Source: Dorea sp. AM10-31
Lineage (GTDB): Bacteria > Bacillota > Clostridia > Lachnospirales > Lachnospiraceae
Length of the DNA: 64,000 nucleotides
Reading direction: 5' to 3'
Assembly: GCF_003435815.1 (NCBI RefSeq)
Contig: NZ_QTUV01000008.1
Coordinates: 1-64,000 of the forward strand
Shown: positions 1-8,683 of the stretch, piece by piece
How the letters are laid out: every line of letters begins with the position of its first letter
Numbering within the stretch: position 1 is the stretch's first letter
Program-made: the position numbers and the translations under genes
The notes under the pieces: model-generated
What the model was told of the DNA's origin: nothing
Databases searched by the model: none
Seen by the model: only the letters and a program-made list of their open reading frames with translations

Positions 1-30
1 TATGCAGTTTTGAAGGTATATAACTTACAG

Positions 31-62
31 AAGTGATTGGTATAAAGCCAGTCACTTTTTTT
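31..62 (+). terminator. Rho-independent terminator of a gene left of the window
   Basis: A 10-bp stem (31-40 with 48-57, one T-G wobble) closes a 7-base loop and runs into a seven-T tract. No gene is visible before it in the window, so it most likely ends a transcript entering from the left edge. Confidence 0.75.
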
Positions 63-136
63 GTTATAACGACGAGAAAAACGCATGTACCCGTGCAAAT
101 ACAAACAAATCTTCTATAAAAAATATATAAACTCTC

Positions 137-165
137 TTGACATTTATATAAGAAGTGAGTATCCT
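137..165 (+). promoter_or_regulatory. Sigma-A-type promoter of the marR-ABC exporter operon
   Basis: TTGACA at 137-142 and TATCCT at 160-165 are separated by exactly 17 bases. Transcription would start around 172, inside the large palindrome that follows immediately, so repressor binding there would block initiation or early elongation. Confidence 0.75.
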
Positions 166-217
166 AAACGTTAGACTTTTAATGATTAGTCATCTAATTA
201 TTAAAAGTCTAACGTTT
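166..217. promoter_or_regulatory. Large palindrome at the transcription start, probable MarR operator
   Basis: Two 24-base arms (166-189 and 194-217) are complementary except for one G-T position and flank a 4-base TCAT loop. GTTAGAC lies in the outer part and ATTAG/CTAAT at the centre, so two nested GTTAG/TTAG-type dyads are present, the kind of half-site MarR proteins use. It abuts the -10 box of the promoter. In RNA it would form a very stable hairpin followed by TTTTT, so it could also act as an attenuator. The operator role is inferred from position and symmetry. Confidence 0.65.
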
Positions 218-343
218 TTGCTATAGAGACAAGTTTTATCACTGTTTCCATAGATTACAGAGGAAGCTGCCAGTGGCAGGTTTCGCAGGTTAAATAAAGG
301 AAAATAAAAAGAGAGCGCGGTGATTATGGGAGGGGAATACAAC

Positions 344-826
344 ATGAAGAGAAAATGGATGGAATCAGGTTTTATGCTGATCCAACAGGTTGCTCATTTA
401 GTAAAATATCAGGCAATGAGAGAGATGGAATCTTTTCATCTTAAACCGAATCAGGTAGGTATTATGTTTATTTTACGTTCAGAAGGCGAATTATCGCAGC
501 GTGAACTGGCAAAGCTGATAGGAATTACACCACCATCGATGACGGTAGCACTTCGAAAATTGGAAAAACAGGGATATGTGCAGAGAAAAGTAGATGAAAA
601 AGATCAAAGAATTCAGAGAATTACGATAACAGATCAGGGAGCAGATTGTCTGAATGAATTAAAAGAGACGATGCACATGTTGGAAGCAGGTCTTTATGAA
701 GGTATTTCCGAAGAAGAACGGAAAGAACTGCAAAGAATTATGCTTCGCATGCGGACAAATATGTTGAATTATAAAGAAATCCAGGGCATGGATATGTGTT
801 CAATTATGGAGGAGAGACATCTATGA
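344..826 (+). CDS. MarR-family transcriptional regulator
   Basis: A 160-residue winged-helix regulator. Residues about 47-97 carry the MarR recognition helix and wing (LSQRELAKLIGITPPSMTVA, then the DEKDQRI wing with the family's D-x-R signature). The start was set at 344 because GGGAGGGG sits 8 bases upstream; an upstream GTG at 320 in the same frame has no such site. The stop overlaps the start of the next gene (ATGA at 823-826), so it is translationally coupled to the ABC exporter pair. It probably represses its own operon through the palindrome at 166-217. The ligand is unknown, but a drug or toxic lipophile is usual for this arrangement. Confidence 0.9.
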   Translation: MKRKWMESGFMLIQQVAHLVKYQAMREMESFHLKPNQVGIMFILRSEGELSQRELAKLIGITPPSMTVALRKLEKQGYVQRKVDEKDQRIQRITITDQGADCLNELKETMHMLEAGLYEGISEEERKELQRIMLRMRTNMLNYKEIQGMDMCSIMEERHL

Positions 827-3195
827 GTAAACTTTTTAAATTTATGAAGCCATATGCAGGCGTTGTAGCGGCGATTTTGTGCGTACTGGTTGTGCAGGCA
901 TACTGTGATCTGTCATTACCGACATATACTTCGGATATTGTAAATGTCGGAATTCAGCAAAACGGAATTGATGAAAAGATTCCGGAGCAGATTGGTGAGG
1001 AAGATCTGGAGCATTTGTTACTTCTGGTTCCGGAGAAGGATCAAAGTACTGTGAAAAATGCTTATACGAAAAGCAGCAAAAAATATGATACAAAGCAAAA
1101 AGTATGGCAGTTGAAATCCTCTGTTAAAACAGATGAGAATAAAATGAATAAACTGTCGAATCTGTTAGCAAAACCAATGCTTCTGGCAGCGGGATTTAAT
1201 TCTGGAAGTGACATGTCGAAAAAGATAGAAATCCAGATGAAAGATCAGATGAAGCAGCAGATGAAAGCGCAGATGAAGAGCCAGATGCAAGATGCGAGCC
1301 AGGCAGCACTTTCGTCACAGGCGCAGCCAGAGGAAGCCAAGCAGACTGCTAATGCAAGCCAAGCAGCCTCACAGTTAAAGAAATCAGAAAAAGAGATTGA
1401 TAAGAAGATTGACAAAATGTCCATTTATGACATATTTGGGCAGATGAAAGGCGCACAGCGTGAGGAGTTTGTAAAAAAGATAGAAAAGAAGATGGATAAA
1501 TTCCCGGACTCTATGCTGGATCAGGCAGCCTCAACTTATATTAAAGGTGCATATAAACATATCGGAATAGATATGGATAAATATGAGACACATTATATTT
1601 TAAATACAGGTGCGAAGATGCTTGCACTGGCAGCGTTGGGAATGATCGCAAGTATTATAGTTGGTCTTATGGCATCACGAGTAGGTGCGGCAATCGGACG
1701 TGGACTCAGAAGGGACGTATTCCGTAAGGTAGTAGGATTTTCCAATGGAGAATTTGATAAATTTTCAACTGCGTCTCTGATTACTAGAAGTACGAATGAT
1801 ATTCAGCAGATTCAGCTTTTAACGGTTATGATTCTGCGTATGGTATTATATGCACCGATTATGGCAATCGGAGGAATTACGAAAGTGTTCCATACAAATG
1901 TGGATATGTCCTGGATCATTGCACTTGCTGTTGGATTGATCGTATTGGTTGTAGCAGTATTATTTTTCGTTGTTATGCCAAAATTCAAGATTGTACAGGA
2001 TCTGGTTGACCGGTTGAACCTTGTCAGCCGTGAGATTTTAACAGGACTTCCGGTTATCCGTGCGTTCAGTACAGAAAAACATGAAGAAAAAAGATTTGAT
2101 GAAGCAAATAAAAATCTGACAAAAACAAATTTATTTGTCAACCGTGCCATGACATTTATGATGCCGACCATGATGCTGATTATGAACTGTATTACCGTTC
2201 TGATTGTATGGATCGGTGGGTACAGTGTCAATGATGGAGCGATGCAGGTTGGCGATATGATGGCATTTATCCAGTATACAATGCAGATTATTATGGCATT
2301 CCTGATGATTTGTATGATCTCAGTCATGCTTCCGAGAGCAGCAGTATCAGCAACCCGTGTAGACGAAGTATTGAAGAGCGAGACAAAAATCAATGATCCG
2401 GAAACACCGCGGACATTTGCGAAAAATGAGAAGGGTGAAGTTGCATTTGAACATGTTTCGTTCCGCTATCCGGGAGCTGAAGAAGATGTACTGCATGATC
2501 TGTCATTTACAGCAAAACCGGGAGAGACAACCGCATTTATCGGAAGTACCGGAAGCGGTAAATCTACGCTGGTAAATCTGATTCCGAGATTTTACGATGT
2601 GACAGAAGGAAAGATTACAATTGACGGAACGGATATCCGGGAAGTTTCGCAGCATGATCTGCGTGCCCGTCTTGGATATGTGCCTCAGAAAGGAATTCTG
2701 TTCTCCGGTGATATTGCTTCCAATATTATGTATGGTAATCCAGACGGAAGCGAAGAAGAAATGATCGAGGCGGCCGGAATTGCACAGGCACAGGAATTTA
2801 TTGATACAAAGAAAAAGAAATATCGCAGTCCGATTTCACAGGGCGGTTCCAATGTATCAGGAGGACAGAAACAGAGACTTTCAATTGCGAGAGCAATTGC
2901 CAAACATCCGGATGTATATATTTTCGACGACAGTTTTTCCGCGCTGGATTACAAAACGGATGCGGTGCTTCGAAAAGAGTTAAAAGCGAAGACAAAAGAC
3001 AGTACTGTCATGATTGTTGCCCAACGAATCAGCACGATTCTTCATGCTGAGCAGATCATTGTTCTGGATGATGGACAGATTGTCGGAAAAGGTACACACA
3101 AAGAATTGTTGAAATCCTGTGAAGCATATTATCAGATCGCATCTTCCCAGTTATCTGAGAAGGAGCTGGAAGCAGATATGAAGGAGGTGGACTAA
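823..3195 (+). CDS. ABC exporter half-transporter with degenerate ATP site and extracytoplasmic insert
   Basis: A 790-residue membrane-ATPase fusion of the multidrug exporter type. TM1 is near residues 10-32; TM2 begins only near 262. The 225-residue loop between them faces outward and contains M/Q/K-rich four-residue repeats (about 136-156). The ATPase domain has Walker A GSTGSGKST (about 573) and signature VSGGQ (about 678). Its Walker B ends in DD instead of DE, and its H-loop has Gln (AQRISTI) instead of His, so its Walker side is catalytically poor. The next gene supplies the matching canonical site. Start 823 follows GGAGGAG by 8 bases and overlaps marR. Export substrate cannot be told from sequence. 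Confidence 0.9.
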   Translation: MSKLFKFMKPYAGVVAAILCVLVVQAYCDLSLPTYTSDIVNVGIQQNGIDEKIPEQIGEEDLEHLLLLVPEKDQSTVKNAYTKSSKKYDTKQKVWQLKSSVKTDENKMNKLSNLLAKPMLLAAGFNSGSDMSKKIEIQMKDQMKQQMKAQMKSQMQDASQAALSSQAQPEEAKQTANASQAASQLKKSEKEIDKKIDKMSIYDIFGQMKGAQREEFVKKIEKKMDKFPDSMLDQAASTYIKGAYKHIGIDMDKYETHYILNTGAKMLALAALGMIASIIVGLMASRVGAAIGRGLRRDVFRKVVGFSNGEFDKFSTASLITRSTNDIQQIQLLTVMILRMVLYAPIMAIGGITKVFHTNVDMSWIIALAVGLIVLVVAVLFFVVMPKFKIVQDLVDRLNLVSREILTGLPVIRAFSTEKHEEKRFDEANKNLTKTNLFVNRAMTFMMPTMMLIMNCITVLIVWIGGYSVNDGAMQVGDMMAFIQYTMQIIMAFLMICMISVMLPRAAVSATRVDEVLKSETKINDPETPRTFAKNEKGEVAFEHVSFRYPGAEEDVLHDLSFTAKPGETTAFIGSTGSGKSTLVNLIPRFYDVTEGKITIDGTDIREVSQHDLRARLGYVPQKGILFSGDIASNIMYGNPDGSEEEMIEAAGIAQAQEFIDTKKKKYRSPISQGGSNVSGGQKQRLSIARAIAKHPDVYIFDDSFSALDYKTDAVLRKELKAKTKDSTVMIVAQRISTILHAEQIIVLDDGQIVGKGTHKELLKSCEAYYQIASSQLSEKELEADMKEVD

Positions 3196-3196
3196 T

Positions 3197-5014
3197 ATGG
3201 CAAGAGGACGTATGCACAGAGGTCCGGGAGCCCCTATAGAAAAAGCAAAAGATTTCAAGGGTACGATGAAGAAGCTGTTACAGTATCTTGGAGCTTATAA
3301 AATCTCCATTGTGGCAGTAATTATATTTGCAATTGGAAGTACAGTATTTAACATTGTCGGACCGAAAATACTCGGAAGAGCAACAACCGAGATTTTCAAA
3401 GGACTTGTTCGGAAAGTTTCCGGCGGTTCAGGAATTGATTTCACGAAAATTGGGAAAATACTTGGAATGTTATTAGTATTGTACCTGTGCAGTGCATTAT
3501 TTTCCTTTATCCAAGGATATATCATGACAGGTGTATCGCAAAAACTGACTTATCGTATGAGAAAAGAGATTTCGGAGAAGATCAATCGTCTGCCGATGAA
3601 TTATTTTGATAAAATGACACATGGAGAAGTGCTTTCGAGAATTACGAATGATGTCGATACACTTAGCCAGAGTCTGAACCAGAGTGCGACACAGGTTATT
3701 ACATCGGTAGCAACAATCATCGGTGTACTTATTATGATGCTCAGTATCAGTCCGCTTATGACATTGACGGCACTTTTACTGCTTCCGATTTCTATGGGAT
3801 TTATTTCCGTAATTGTAAAACGTTCGCAGAAATATTTCATGAGTCAGCAGGAATATCTGGGACATGTCAACGGACAGGTAGAAGAGGTGTATGGCGGGCA
3901 TAATATTGTAAAAGCATTTAATAAAGAGCAAGATGTAATTGCAACATTTGATAAAGATAACGATATGTTGTATCAGTCCGCATGGAAATCGCAGTTTTTA
4001 TCCGGAATGATGATGCCGATCATGCAGTTTGTCGGCAACTTAGGCTATGTGGCAGAAGTTATTCTGGGCGGTTATCTGGCAATGAAAAGCGTGATCGAAG
4101 TTGGAGATATCCAGTCCTTCATTCAGTATGTAAGGAATTTTACGCAGCCGATCCAGCAGGTAGCGCAGGTGGCAAATATGCTGCAGTCTACAGCAGCCGC
4201 ATCTGAGCGTGTATTTGAATTTCTGGAAGAAGAGGAAGAAGAACAGACAGTTACGGATTCCGAGCCGGTCGATGATCTGGAAGGCCGCGTAGAGTTTGAC
4301 CATGTACATTTCGGATATAACCCAGATCATATAATCATCAATGATTTCAGTGTGAAAGTGGAGCCTGGACAGAAGATTGCGATCGTAGGTCCAACCGGAG
4401 CCGGTAAAACAACGATGGTAAAACTTCTGATGCGTTTCTACGATGTGAATGAAGGCGCGATCAAAGTAGATGGACATGATATCCGTGATTTTAATCGTTC
4501 CGAGCTTCGAAAAATGTTTGGCATGGTACTGCAGGATACGTGGCTGTTCAAGGGAAGTATTGAAGAAAATATCCGTTATGGTAAATTAGATGCCACACAT
4601 GAGGAAGTGGTAGAGGCTGCGAAAGCGGCACATGTACATCGGTTTGTACAGACACTTCCGGGGGGCTATAACATGGAACTGAATGAGGAGGCAAGCAACG
4701 TGTCGCAGGGGCAGAAACAGCTCCTGACCATTGCGAGAGCAATCCTGGAGGATCCGAAGATCCTCATTCTCGATGAAGCAACAAGTTCCGTAGATACACG
4801 TACAGAGATCCAAATCCAGAAAGCGATGGATAATCTGATGCGTGGAAGAACAAGTTTCATCATTGCACACCGTCTGTCTACGATCAGAGATGCAGACCTG
4901 ATCCTTGTTATGAAAGACGGAGATATTGTGGAGCAGGGAAATCATGAGGAACTGCTCGCTAAAAATGGATTTTATGCGGATCTCTATAATTCACAGTTTG
5001 AGAGAAGTGCTTAA
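3197..5014 (+). CDS. ABC exporter half-transporter, catalytic partner
   Basis: A 605-residue fusion of a six-helix membrane domain and an ATPase domain, without the large outer insert of its partner. Walker A GPTGAGKTT (about 397), Walker B ILILDEAT with the catalytic Glu (about 522) and H-loop IIAHRLSTI (about 556) are canonical. Its signature is VSQGQ instead of VSGGQ. That pairs with the weak Walker side of the preceding protein, giving one live and one degenerate site as in TM287/288 and BmrCD. It follows the first subunit by one base behind AAGGAGGTGG. The 3' end overlaps the convergent amidotransferase gene by 24 bases. Confidence 0.92.
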   Translation: MARGRMHRGPGAPIEKAKDFKGTMKKLLQYLGAYKISIVAVIIFAIGSTVFNIVGPKILGRATTEIFKGLVRKVSGGSGIDFTKIGKILGMLLVLYLCSALFSFIQGYIMTGVSQKLTYRMRKEISEKINRLPMNYFDKMTHGEVLSRITNDVDTLSQSLNQSATQVITSVATIIGVLIMMLSISPLMTLTALLLLPISMGFISVIVKRSQKYFMSQQEYLGHVNGQVEEVYGGHNIVKAFNKEQDVIATFDKDNDMLYQSAWKSQFLSGMMMPIMQFVGNLGYVAEVILGGYLAMKSVIEVGDIQSFIQYVRNFTQPIQQVAQVANMLQSTAAASERVFEFLEEEEEEQTVTDSEPVDDLEGRVEFDHVHFGYNPDHIIINDFSVKVEPGQKIAIVGPTGAGKTTMVKLLMRFYDVNEGAIKVDGHDIRDFNRSELRKMFGMVLQDTWLFKGSIEENIRYGKLDATHEEVVEAAKAAHVHRFVQTLPGGYNMELNEEASNVSQGQKQLLTIARAILEDPKILILDEATSSVDTRTEIQIQKAMDNLMRGRTSFIIAHRLSTIRDADLILVMKDGDIVEQGNHEELLAKNGFYADLYNSQFERSA

Positions 5015-5746
5015 AGGAAGTGACAAGTGTTTCGCACCGGCAGCCTTTTGGACAAATTGATCAAATAAACGGCGCATTGCTTCGCAGTTTGTGTACATGC
5101 ACTCGGGATGCCACTGTACACCGACCGCGAAAGTGTGACCGGTAGATTCAATGGATTCGATGACGCCGTCGGAAGTGATACCTGTCATTTTTACATGTTT
5201 TCCTAATGTTTTGACACACTGATGGTGATAGCTGTTGACAGCACAGGAATTCCCACAAATTTCATATAACAGGCTATGAGATGCAAAAGCAACCGTATGG
5301 CAGGGATCGCTGCGGTCGAGAGAGCGTTGGATATGATTGAAGGAGTTCCGGTTACGGAGAGACAGATCCTGATAGATTGTTCCGCCGAGCGTAAGGTTTA
5401 ACACCTGCATACCGCGGCAGATGCCTAGTACAGGAAGATGAAAATCCAGTACTTTCTGCATCAGCGTAAGATGAAACTGATCGGTTTTTCTGTCGGTAGT
5501 GCCGTGATCAGTCTGCAATTCTTCACCAAAAAGTTCCGGTGTGATATCATCACCGCCGCAGAACAGAAAACCATCGCAGATGCTTAAGTAGCTGGAGAGT
5601 GAGTCCGCGTCAGAAAGATAAGGAATAATGACAGGAATTCCATCACTTTTTTCAATTGCCTGAATATAGGAAAATGGCACAAACAGGCGGTCATCTGAAA
5701 AGCCGCAAAATACAATGCCGATTACTGGTTTTGTTATAGATTCCAT
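4991..5746 (-). CDS. Class I glutamine amidotransferase, peptidase C26 / gamma-glutamyl hydrolase family
   Basis: A 251-residue protein of the PuuD-like gamma-glutamyl-GABA hydrolase group. The nucleophile is Cys110 in GICRGMQ, and the His-Glu of the triad are in QWHPE (His213, Glu215). These hydrolases cleave gamma-glutamyl amides such as gamma-Glu-GABA or related conjugates in the cytoplasm; the actual substrate is not shown here. AGGGGAGG precedes the ATG at 5746. Its C-terminus reads through the last 24 bases of the convergent ABC gene, so the final residues may be a recent extension. Confidence 0.85.
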   Translation of the reverse strand: MESITKPVIGIVFCGFSDDRLFVPFSYIQAIEKSDGIPVIIPYLSDADSLSSYLSICDGFLFCGGDDITPELFGEELQTDHGTTDRKTDQFHLTLMQKVLDFHLPVLGICRGMQVLNLTLGGTIYQDLSLRNRNSFNHIQRSLDRSDPCHTVAFASHSLLYEICGNSCAVNSYHHQCVKTLGKHVKMTGITSDGVIESIESTGHTFAVGVQWHPECMYTNCEAMRRLFDQFVQKAAGAKHLSLPLSTSLKL

Positions 5747-5801
5747 AAAAAGCCTCCCCTGTACATATATTTATTAAAAAATATATGCGTCAGGGAAGGC
5801 T

Positions 5802-5837
5802 TTTATGTAATAGGAAACTTCGCTCCTATTACATAAA
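5802..5837. repeat. Perfect inverted repeat between two lower-strand genes
   Basis: A 14-bp perfect stem (5802-5815 with 5824-5837) with an 8-base loop lies between the dehydrogenase and the amidotransferase. It has no T-run on either side, so it is not a classical terminator. A second 8-bp hairpin lies at 5901-5922, next to the dehydrogenase stop. The 5840-5900 stretch between them is GC-richer than the surroundings. Confidence 0.5.
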
Positions 5838-5925
5838 CCCTCCGGGGGATGCGCACTCGCACGAAGCGGTAATATGTTGCAGGCAACCGTGCTCGGCGCG
5901 AGAATGTGCCAAAACACATTCTATC

Positions 5926-6864
5926 TTATTCTACATGAAAGAATTCTTTCACCTGTCCGAGAATGATCTGCATGAGTCTGGTTCTGGCTTCAATACTTGC
6001 CCATGCCACATGCGGTGTGATGAGGAGGTTCGGATAATCCTTTAATTCGCGCAACGGACAGTCTGGGCTCATCGGTTCTACAGCAAGTACATCCAGACCG
6101 GCTGCCTGGATGAGACCGGTTTTCAGAGCCGTTGCAAGGTCTTTTTCTACAACGATCGGGCCACGTCCGAGATTCAGGAAAATGCAGCTTTTCTTCATCT
6201 TACAGAAAGCGTCGAGATTAAGTAGTCCGTCGGTATATTCATTTAGTGGTGCGTGAACAGAAATAATATCCGAAGTACGGTACAGCGTATCCAGATCGAC
6301 CTGATGATAACCGTTCTGCGGGGCACTGCCGGATGGAGAAGCGTAGATAACATCAGCACCGAAAGCGGAAGCGATAGAAGCAACGCGGCGGCCGATGTTG
6401 CCAAGTCCGATGATTCCCCATGTTTTTCCCTTTAATTCGTAGAATACTTTTTCAAAATGTGTAAATATCGTGTCATTGGTATAACGGTCAGATTTGACAT
6501 ATTCATCATAGTATCGCAGATGTTCCAGCAGATAGAAGAACATGGCAAATGTATGCTGCGCAACGGATTCCGTAGAATAACCGGCAACATTTCTCCATGC
6601 AATTCCTCGTTTGTCGAGATAATCTTTGTCCAGGTTGTTCGTGCCTGTAGCAGTGACGCACACCAGTTTCAGATTCTCGGCAGTACCGATGGTAGATTCA
6701 TTTATCTGTATTTTATTAACGATAATGACATCGGCATCTTTCACGCGTTCCGGTACTTCTTCGGATGTAGAAAATGCGTAGCGTGTGACATCGCCGATCG
6801 CATCAAAACCAGACAGATCGATATCATCGCCGATAGTTTTTGCATCTAAAAAAACGATTTTCAT
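5926..6864 (-). CDS. D-isomer-specific 2-hydroxyacid dehydrogenase
   Basis: A 312-residue NAD(P)-dependent dehydrogenase that interconverts a 2-keto acid and its D-2-hydroxy acid. It has the nucleotide fold motif GLGNIG (153-158) and the catalytic set Arg234 (LGRGPIV), Glu263 and His285 (TPHVAWAS). Family members include hydroxypyruvate reductase/glycerate dehydrogenase, D-lactate and phosphoglycerate dehydrogenases. It lacks the ACT domain of many SerA proteins, so glycerate or a similar acid is a guess. The start is 6864, preceded by AAGGAGG. An in-frame ATG at 6936 overlaps the -35 box and lies upstream of the predicted transcript start, so it was rejected. Confidence 0.88.
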   Translation of the reverse strand: MKIVFLDAKTIGDDIDLSGFDAIGDVTRYAFSTSEEVPERVKDADVIIVNKIQINESTIGTAENLKLVCVTATGTNNLDKDYLDKRGIAWRNVAGYSTESVAQHTFAMFFYLLEHLRYYDEYVKSDRYTNDTIFTHFEKVFYELKGKTWGIIGLGNIGRRVASIASAFGADVIYASPSGSAPQNGYHQVDLDTLYRTSDIISVHAPLNEYTDGLLNLDAFCKMKKSCIFLNLGRGPIVVEKDLATALKTGLIQAAGLDVLAVEPMSPDCPLRELKDYPNLLITPHVAWASIEARTRLMQIILGQVKEFFHVE

Positions 6865-6907
6865 ATATGGTTGGTCCTCCTTGTGAGTATTGGATGTGTA
6901 TGTGGTT

Positions 6908-6936
6908 AGGATAACTGTATTTTGAGAACATGTCAA
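6908..6936 (-). promoter_or_regulatory. Promoter of the 2-hydroxyacid dehydrogenase gene
   Basis: On the lower strand TTGACA (6936-6931) and TATCCT (6913-6908) are spaced by 17 bases, 44 bases before the chosen start codon. Confidence 0.75.
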
Positions 6937-6983
6937 ATTTTTCTTCTTTAAGAATTGTTAAGAAAATTATAAGATGACTCACC

Positions 6984-7013
6984 TTGTAATTATTTTGTAA
7001 CATATTGTATAAT
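6984..7013 (+). promoter_or_regulatory. Promoter of the C39-like protein gene
   Basis: TTGTAA at 6984-6989 and a consensus TATAAT at 7008-7013 are separated by 18 bases, 29 bases before the start codon. It is divergent from the dehydrogenase promoter. Confidence 0.65.
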
Positions 7014-7042
7014 GTCTCTCAGATAAGGAGAGTCATATACAG

Positions 7043-7912
7043 ATGAAAGAAATCAAAAAACAGAAAAATAAAAAACGAAAACAGATTCTCAGAAGAAGGA
7101 TTTACATGATGACTGCAGGACTTTTTGTGCTGCTTGCAGTCGCGTTTGCCAGAGGACATCACTCGGCGGGAAAGGAAGATGATCTGTCGTCGAAGACGAA
7201 GGAAGTAATACAGAATAAGACACAGGAAGAGATGTACACAAGCCGTCTCGAACGGGTGAAAGCAATGGCAAAGAACCAGGGCTATCCGAAAGGTGTCATT
7301 GAGCTGCTGGACAAGAACGAAGATACAATTGACTTCGTGGAGGACTATGGAGAGAAGAAAGATCAGGCAGTAGCAAAAGATATTGGCGTGAAGATACAAA
7401 AGGGCACGATACCGGAGCTGATCCAGTGGGATGAACGCTGGGGATATACAAAGTATGGAACCAGCATTGTTGCGGTCAGCGGCTGCGGACCGACCTGTAT
7501 GTCCATGGTTGTGTCAGGGCTTACCGGTAATACGAAGATCACGCCGGCAAGAACAGCAGCATACAGCGTACGTCACAATCTGATCGATGAAGAAAATAAC
7601 ACGTACTGGGAATTTATGGAGAAAGCAGCAAAGCATTGGGGACTGAACTGCTATGCAGGAATGTTAAATAAGAAGCAGTTGAAAGCAGAGCTTTGCAAAG
7701 GACATCCGGTTATTTGCAGTGTAGGACCGGGAGATTTTACAAAGAATGGACATTTTATTGTGTTGTCAGGATGGAAGGACGGAAAGATTCAGGTAAATGA
7801 TCCATTCAGCCGTCAGAACAGTCAGAAACTGTGGACTTACAGCAGAATAAAGAAACAGGCAAAGTCTATGTGGGTATATAGTTATTCTAAAAAACAAGTG
7901 CAAGAGCGGTAA
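7043..7912 (+). CDS. Membrane-anchored C39-like peptidase family protein
   Basis: A 289-residue protein with a very basic N-terminus and one hydrophobic segment (about 21-36), so it is probably anchored in the membrane with its main domain outside. Residues about 125-265 match the papain-like Peptidase_C39_2 fold: QWDERWGY, then SGCGPTCMSMV with the likely nucleophile Cys148, GHFIVLSGW with His237, and the NDPF segment with Asp253. The family includes secreted cysteine peptidases and amidases acting on wall or extracellular peptides. No ABC transporter accompanies it, so a bacteriocin-processing role is unlikely. AAGGAG precedes the ATG. Confidence 0.8.
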   Translation: MKEIKKQKNKKRKQILRRRIYMMTAGLFVLLAVAFARGHHSAGKEDDLSSKTKEVIQNKTQEEMYTSRLERVKAMAKNQGYPKGVIELLDKNEDTIDFVEDYGEKKDQAVAKDIGVKIQKGTIPELIQWDERWGYTKYGTSIVAVSGCGPTCMSMVVSGLTGNTKITPARTAAYSVRHNLIDEENNTYWEFMEKAAKHWGLNCYAGMLNKKQLKAELCKGHPVICSVGPGDFTKNGHFIVLSGWKDGKIQVNDPFSRQNSQKLWTYSRIKKQAKSMWVYSYSKKQVQER

Positions 7913-7983
7913 AAGTGTGTTACTATGAATGTACTATATTAAAGTAGTAACGTAAAAGAGAACGGCAGCAGGAGGAAGAAGCG

Positions 7984-8586
7984 ATGTATATTACTTGTTT
8001 AGATGTAGAAGGTGTATTAGTACCAGAGATATGGGTAGCATTTGCTGAAGAAAGCGGAATCCCGGAATTAAAGAGAACAACCAGAGACGAACCGGATTAT
8101 GATAAATTGATGAACTGGCGTCTGAGTATTTTAAAGGAGCATGGACTTGGACTGAAGGAAATTCAGGAGACAATTTCCAGAATTAATCCACTTCCGGGCG
8201 CAAGAGAATTTCTGGATAAATTAAGAAGCTTTACACAGGTTATACTGATCAGTGATACATTTACAGAATTTGCGGCTCCACTTATGGAGAAACTGGGGTA
8301 TCCGACCTTGTTCTGCAACAGTCTTGAAGTAGCAGAAGATGGTGAGATTACCGGATTTAAGATGCGTATTGAGCAGTCTAAGTTAAGCACAGTAAAAGCA
8401 TTGCAGTCTATCGGTTTTGATACGATCGCCAGCGGGGATTCTTATAATGACCTTGGCATGATTAAGGCAAGTAAAGCTGGCTTTTTATTCCGGAGCACAG
8501 AGCAAATCAAAACAGACAATCCACAGATTCCGGCATATGAGACATATGATGAGCTGATGCAGGCAATTAAAGATACAATGGTATAG
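7984..8586 (+). CDS. thrH: ThrH: phosphoserine phosphatase / homoserine phosphotransferase
   Basis: A 200-residue HAD-superfamily enzyme whose whole length resembles ThrH. Motif I is in CLDVEGVLVPE with the nucleophile Asp at residue 7 and the usual Glu in place of the second Asp; motif II is ISDTFTEF and motif III/IV GDSYNDLGM. Known ThrH removes phosphate from phosphoserine and can pass it to homoserine, linking serine and threonine synthesis. GGAGG lies just upstream of the ATG. The T-box for the next gene starts about 100 bases later, so this gene is probably transcribed separately. Confidence 0.85.
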   Translation: MYITCLDVEGVLVPEIWVAFAEESGIPELKRTTRDEPDYDKLMNWRLSILKEHGLGLKEIQETISRINPLPGAREFLDKLRSFTQVILISDTFTEFAAPLMEKLGYPTLFCNSLEVAEDGEITGFKMRIEQSKLSTVKALQSIGFDTIASGDSYNDLGMIKASKAGFLFRSTEQIKTDNPQIPAYETYDELMQAIKDTMV

Positions 8587-8649
8587 CAAGATATTAAAAT
8601 AACAGACATCATAAAATATCAAAAAAACAGAGTGCGTTCTAATTTTTGC

Positions 8650-8677
8650 TTGACTTTTGAAAATTCAGGTATATAAT
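8650..8677 (+). promoter_or_regulatory. Promoter of the T-box leader
   Basis: TTGACT at 8650-8655 and TATAAT at 8672-8677 are 16 bases apart. Transcription would begin near 8684, just before the T-box. Confidence 0.75.
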
Positions 8678-8683
8678 AAATAA

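Noticed and set aside
5785..6045. 86-codon upper-strand open frame
   Set aside because: It is antisense to the dehydrogenase end and crosses inverted repeats; no ribosome site.
7919..7951. GTTACTA/TAGTAAC hairpin as a terminator before thrH
   Set aside because: The loop is long and no T-run follows.
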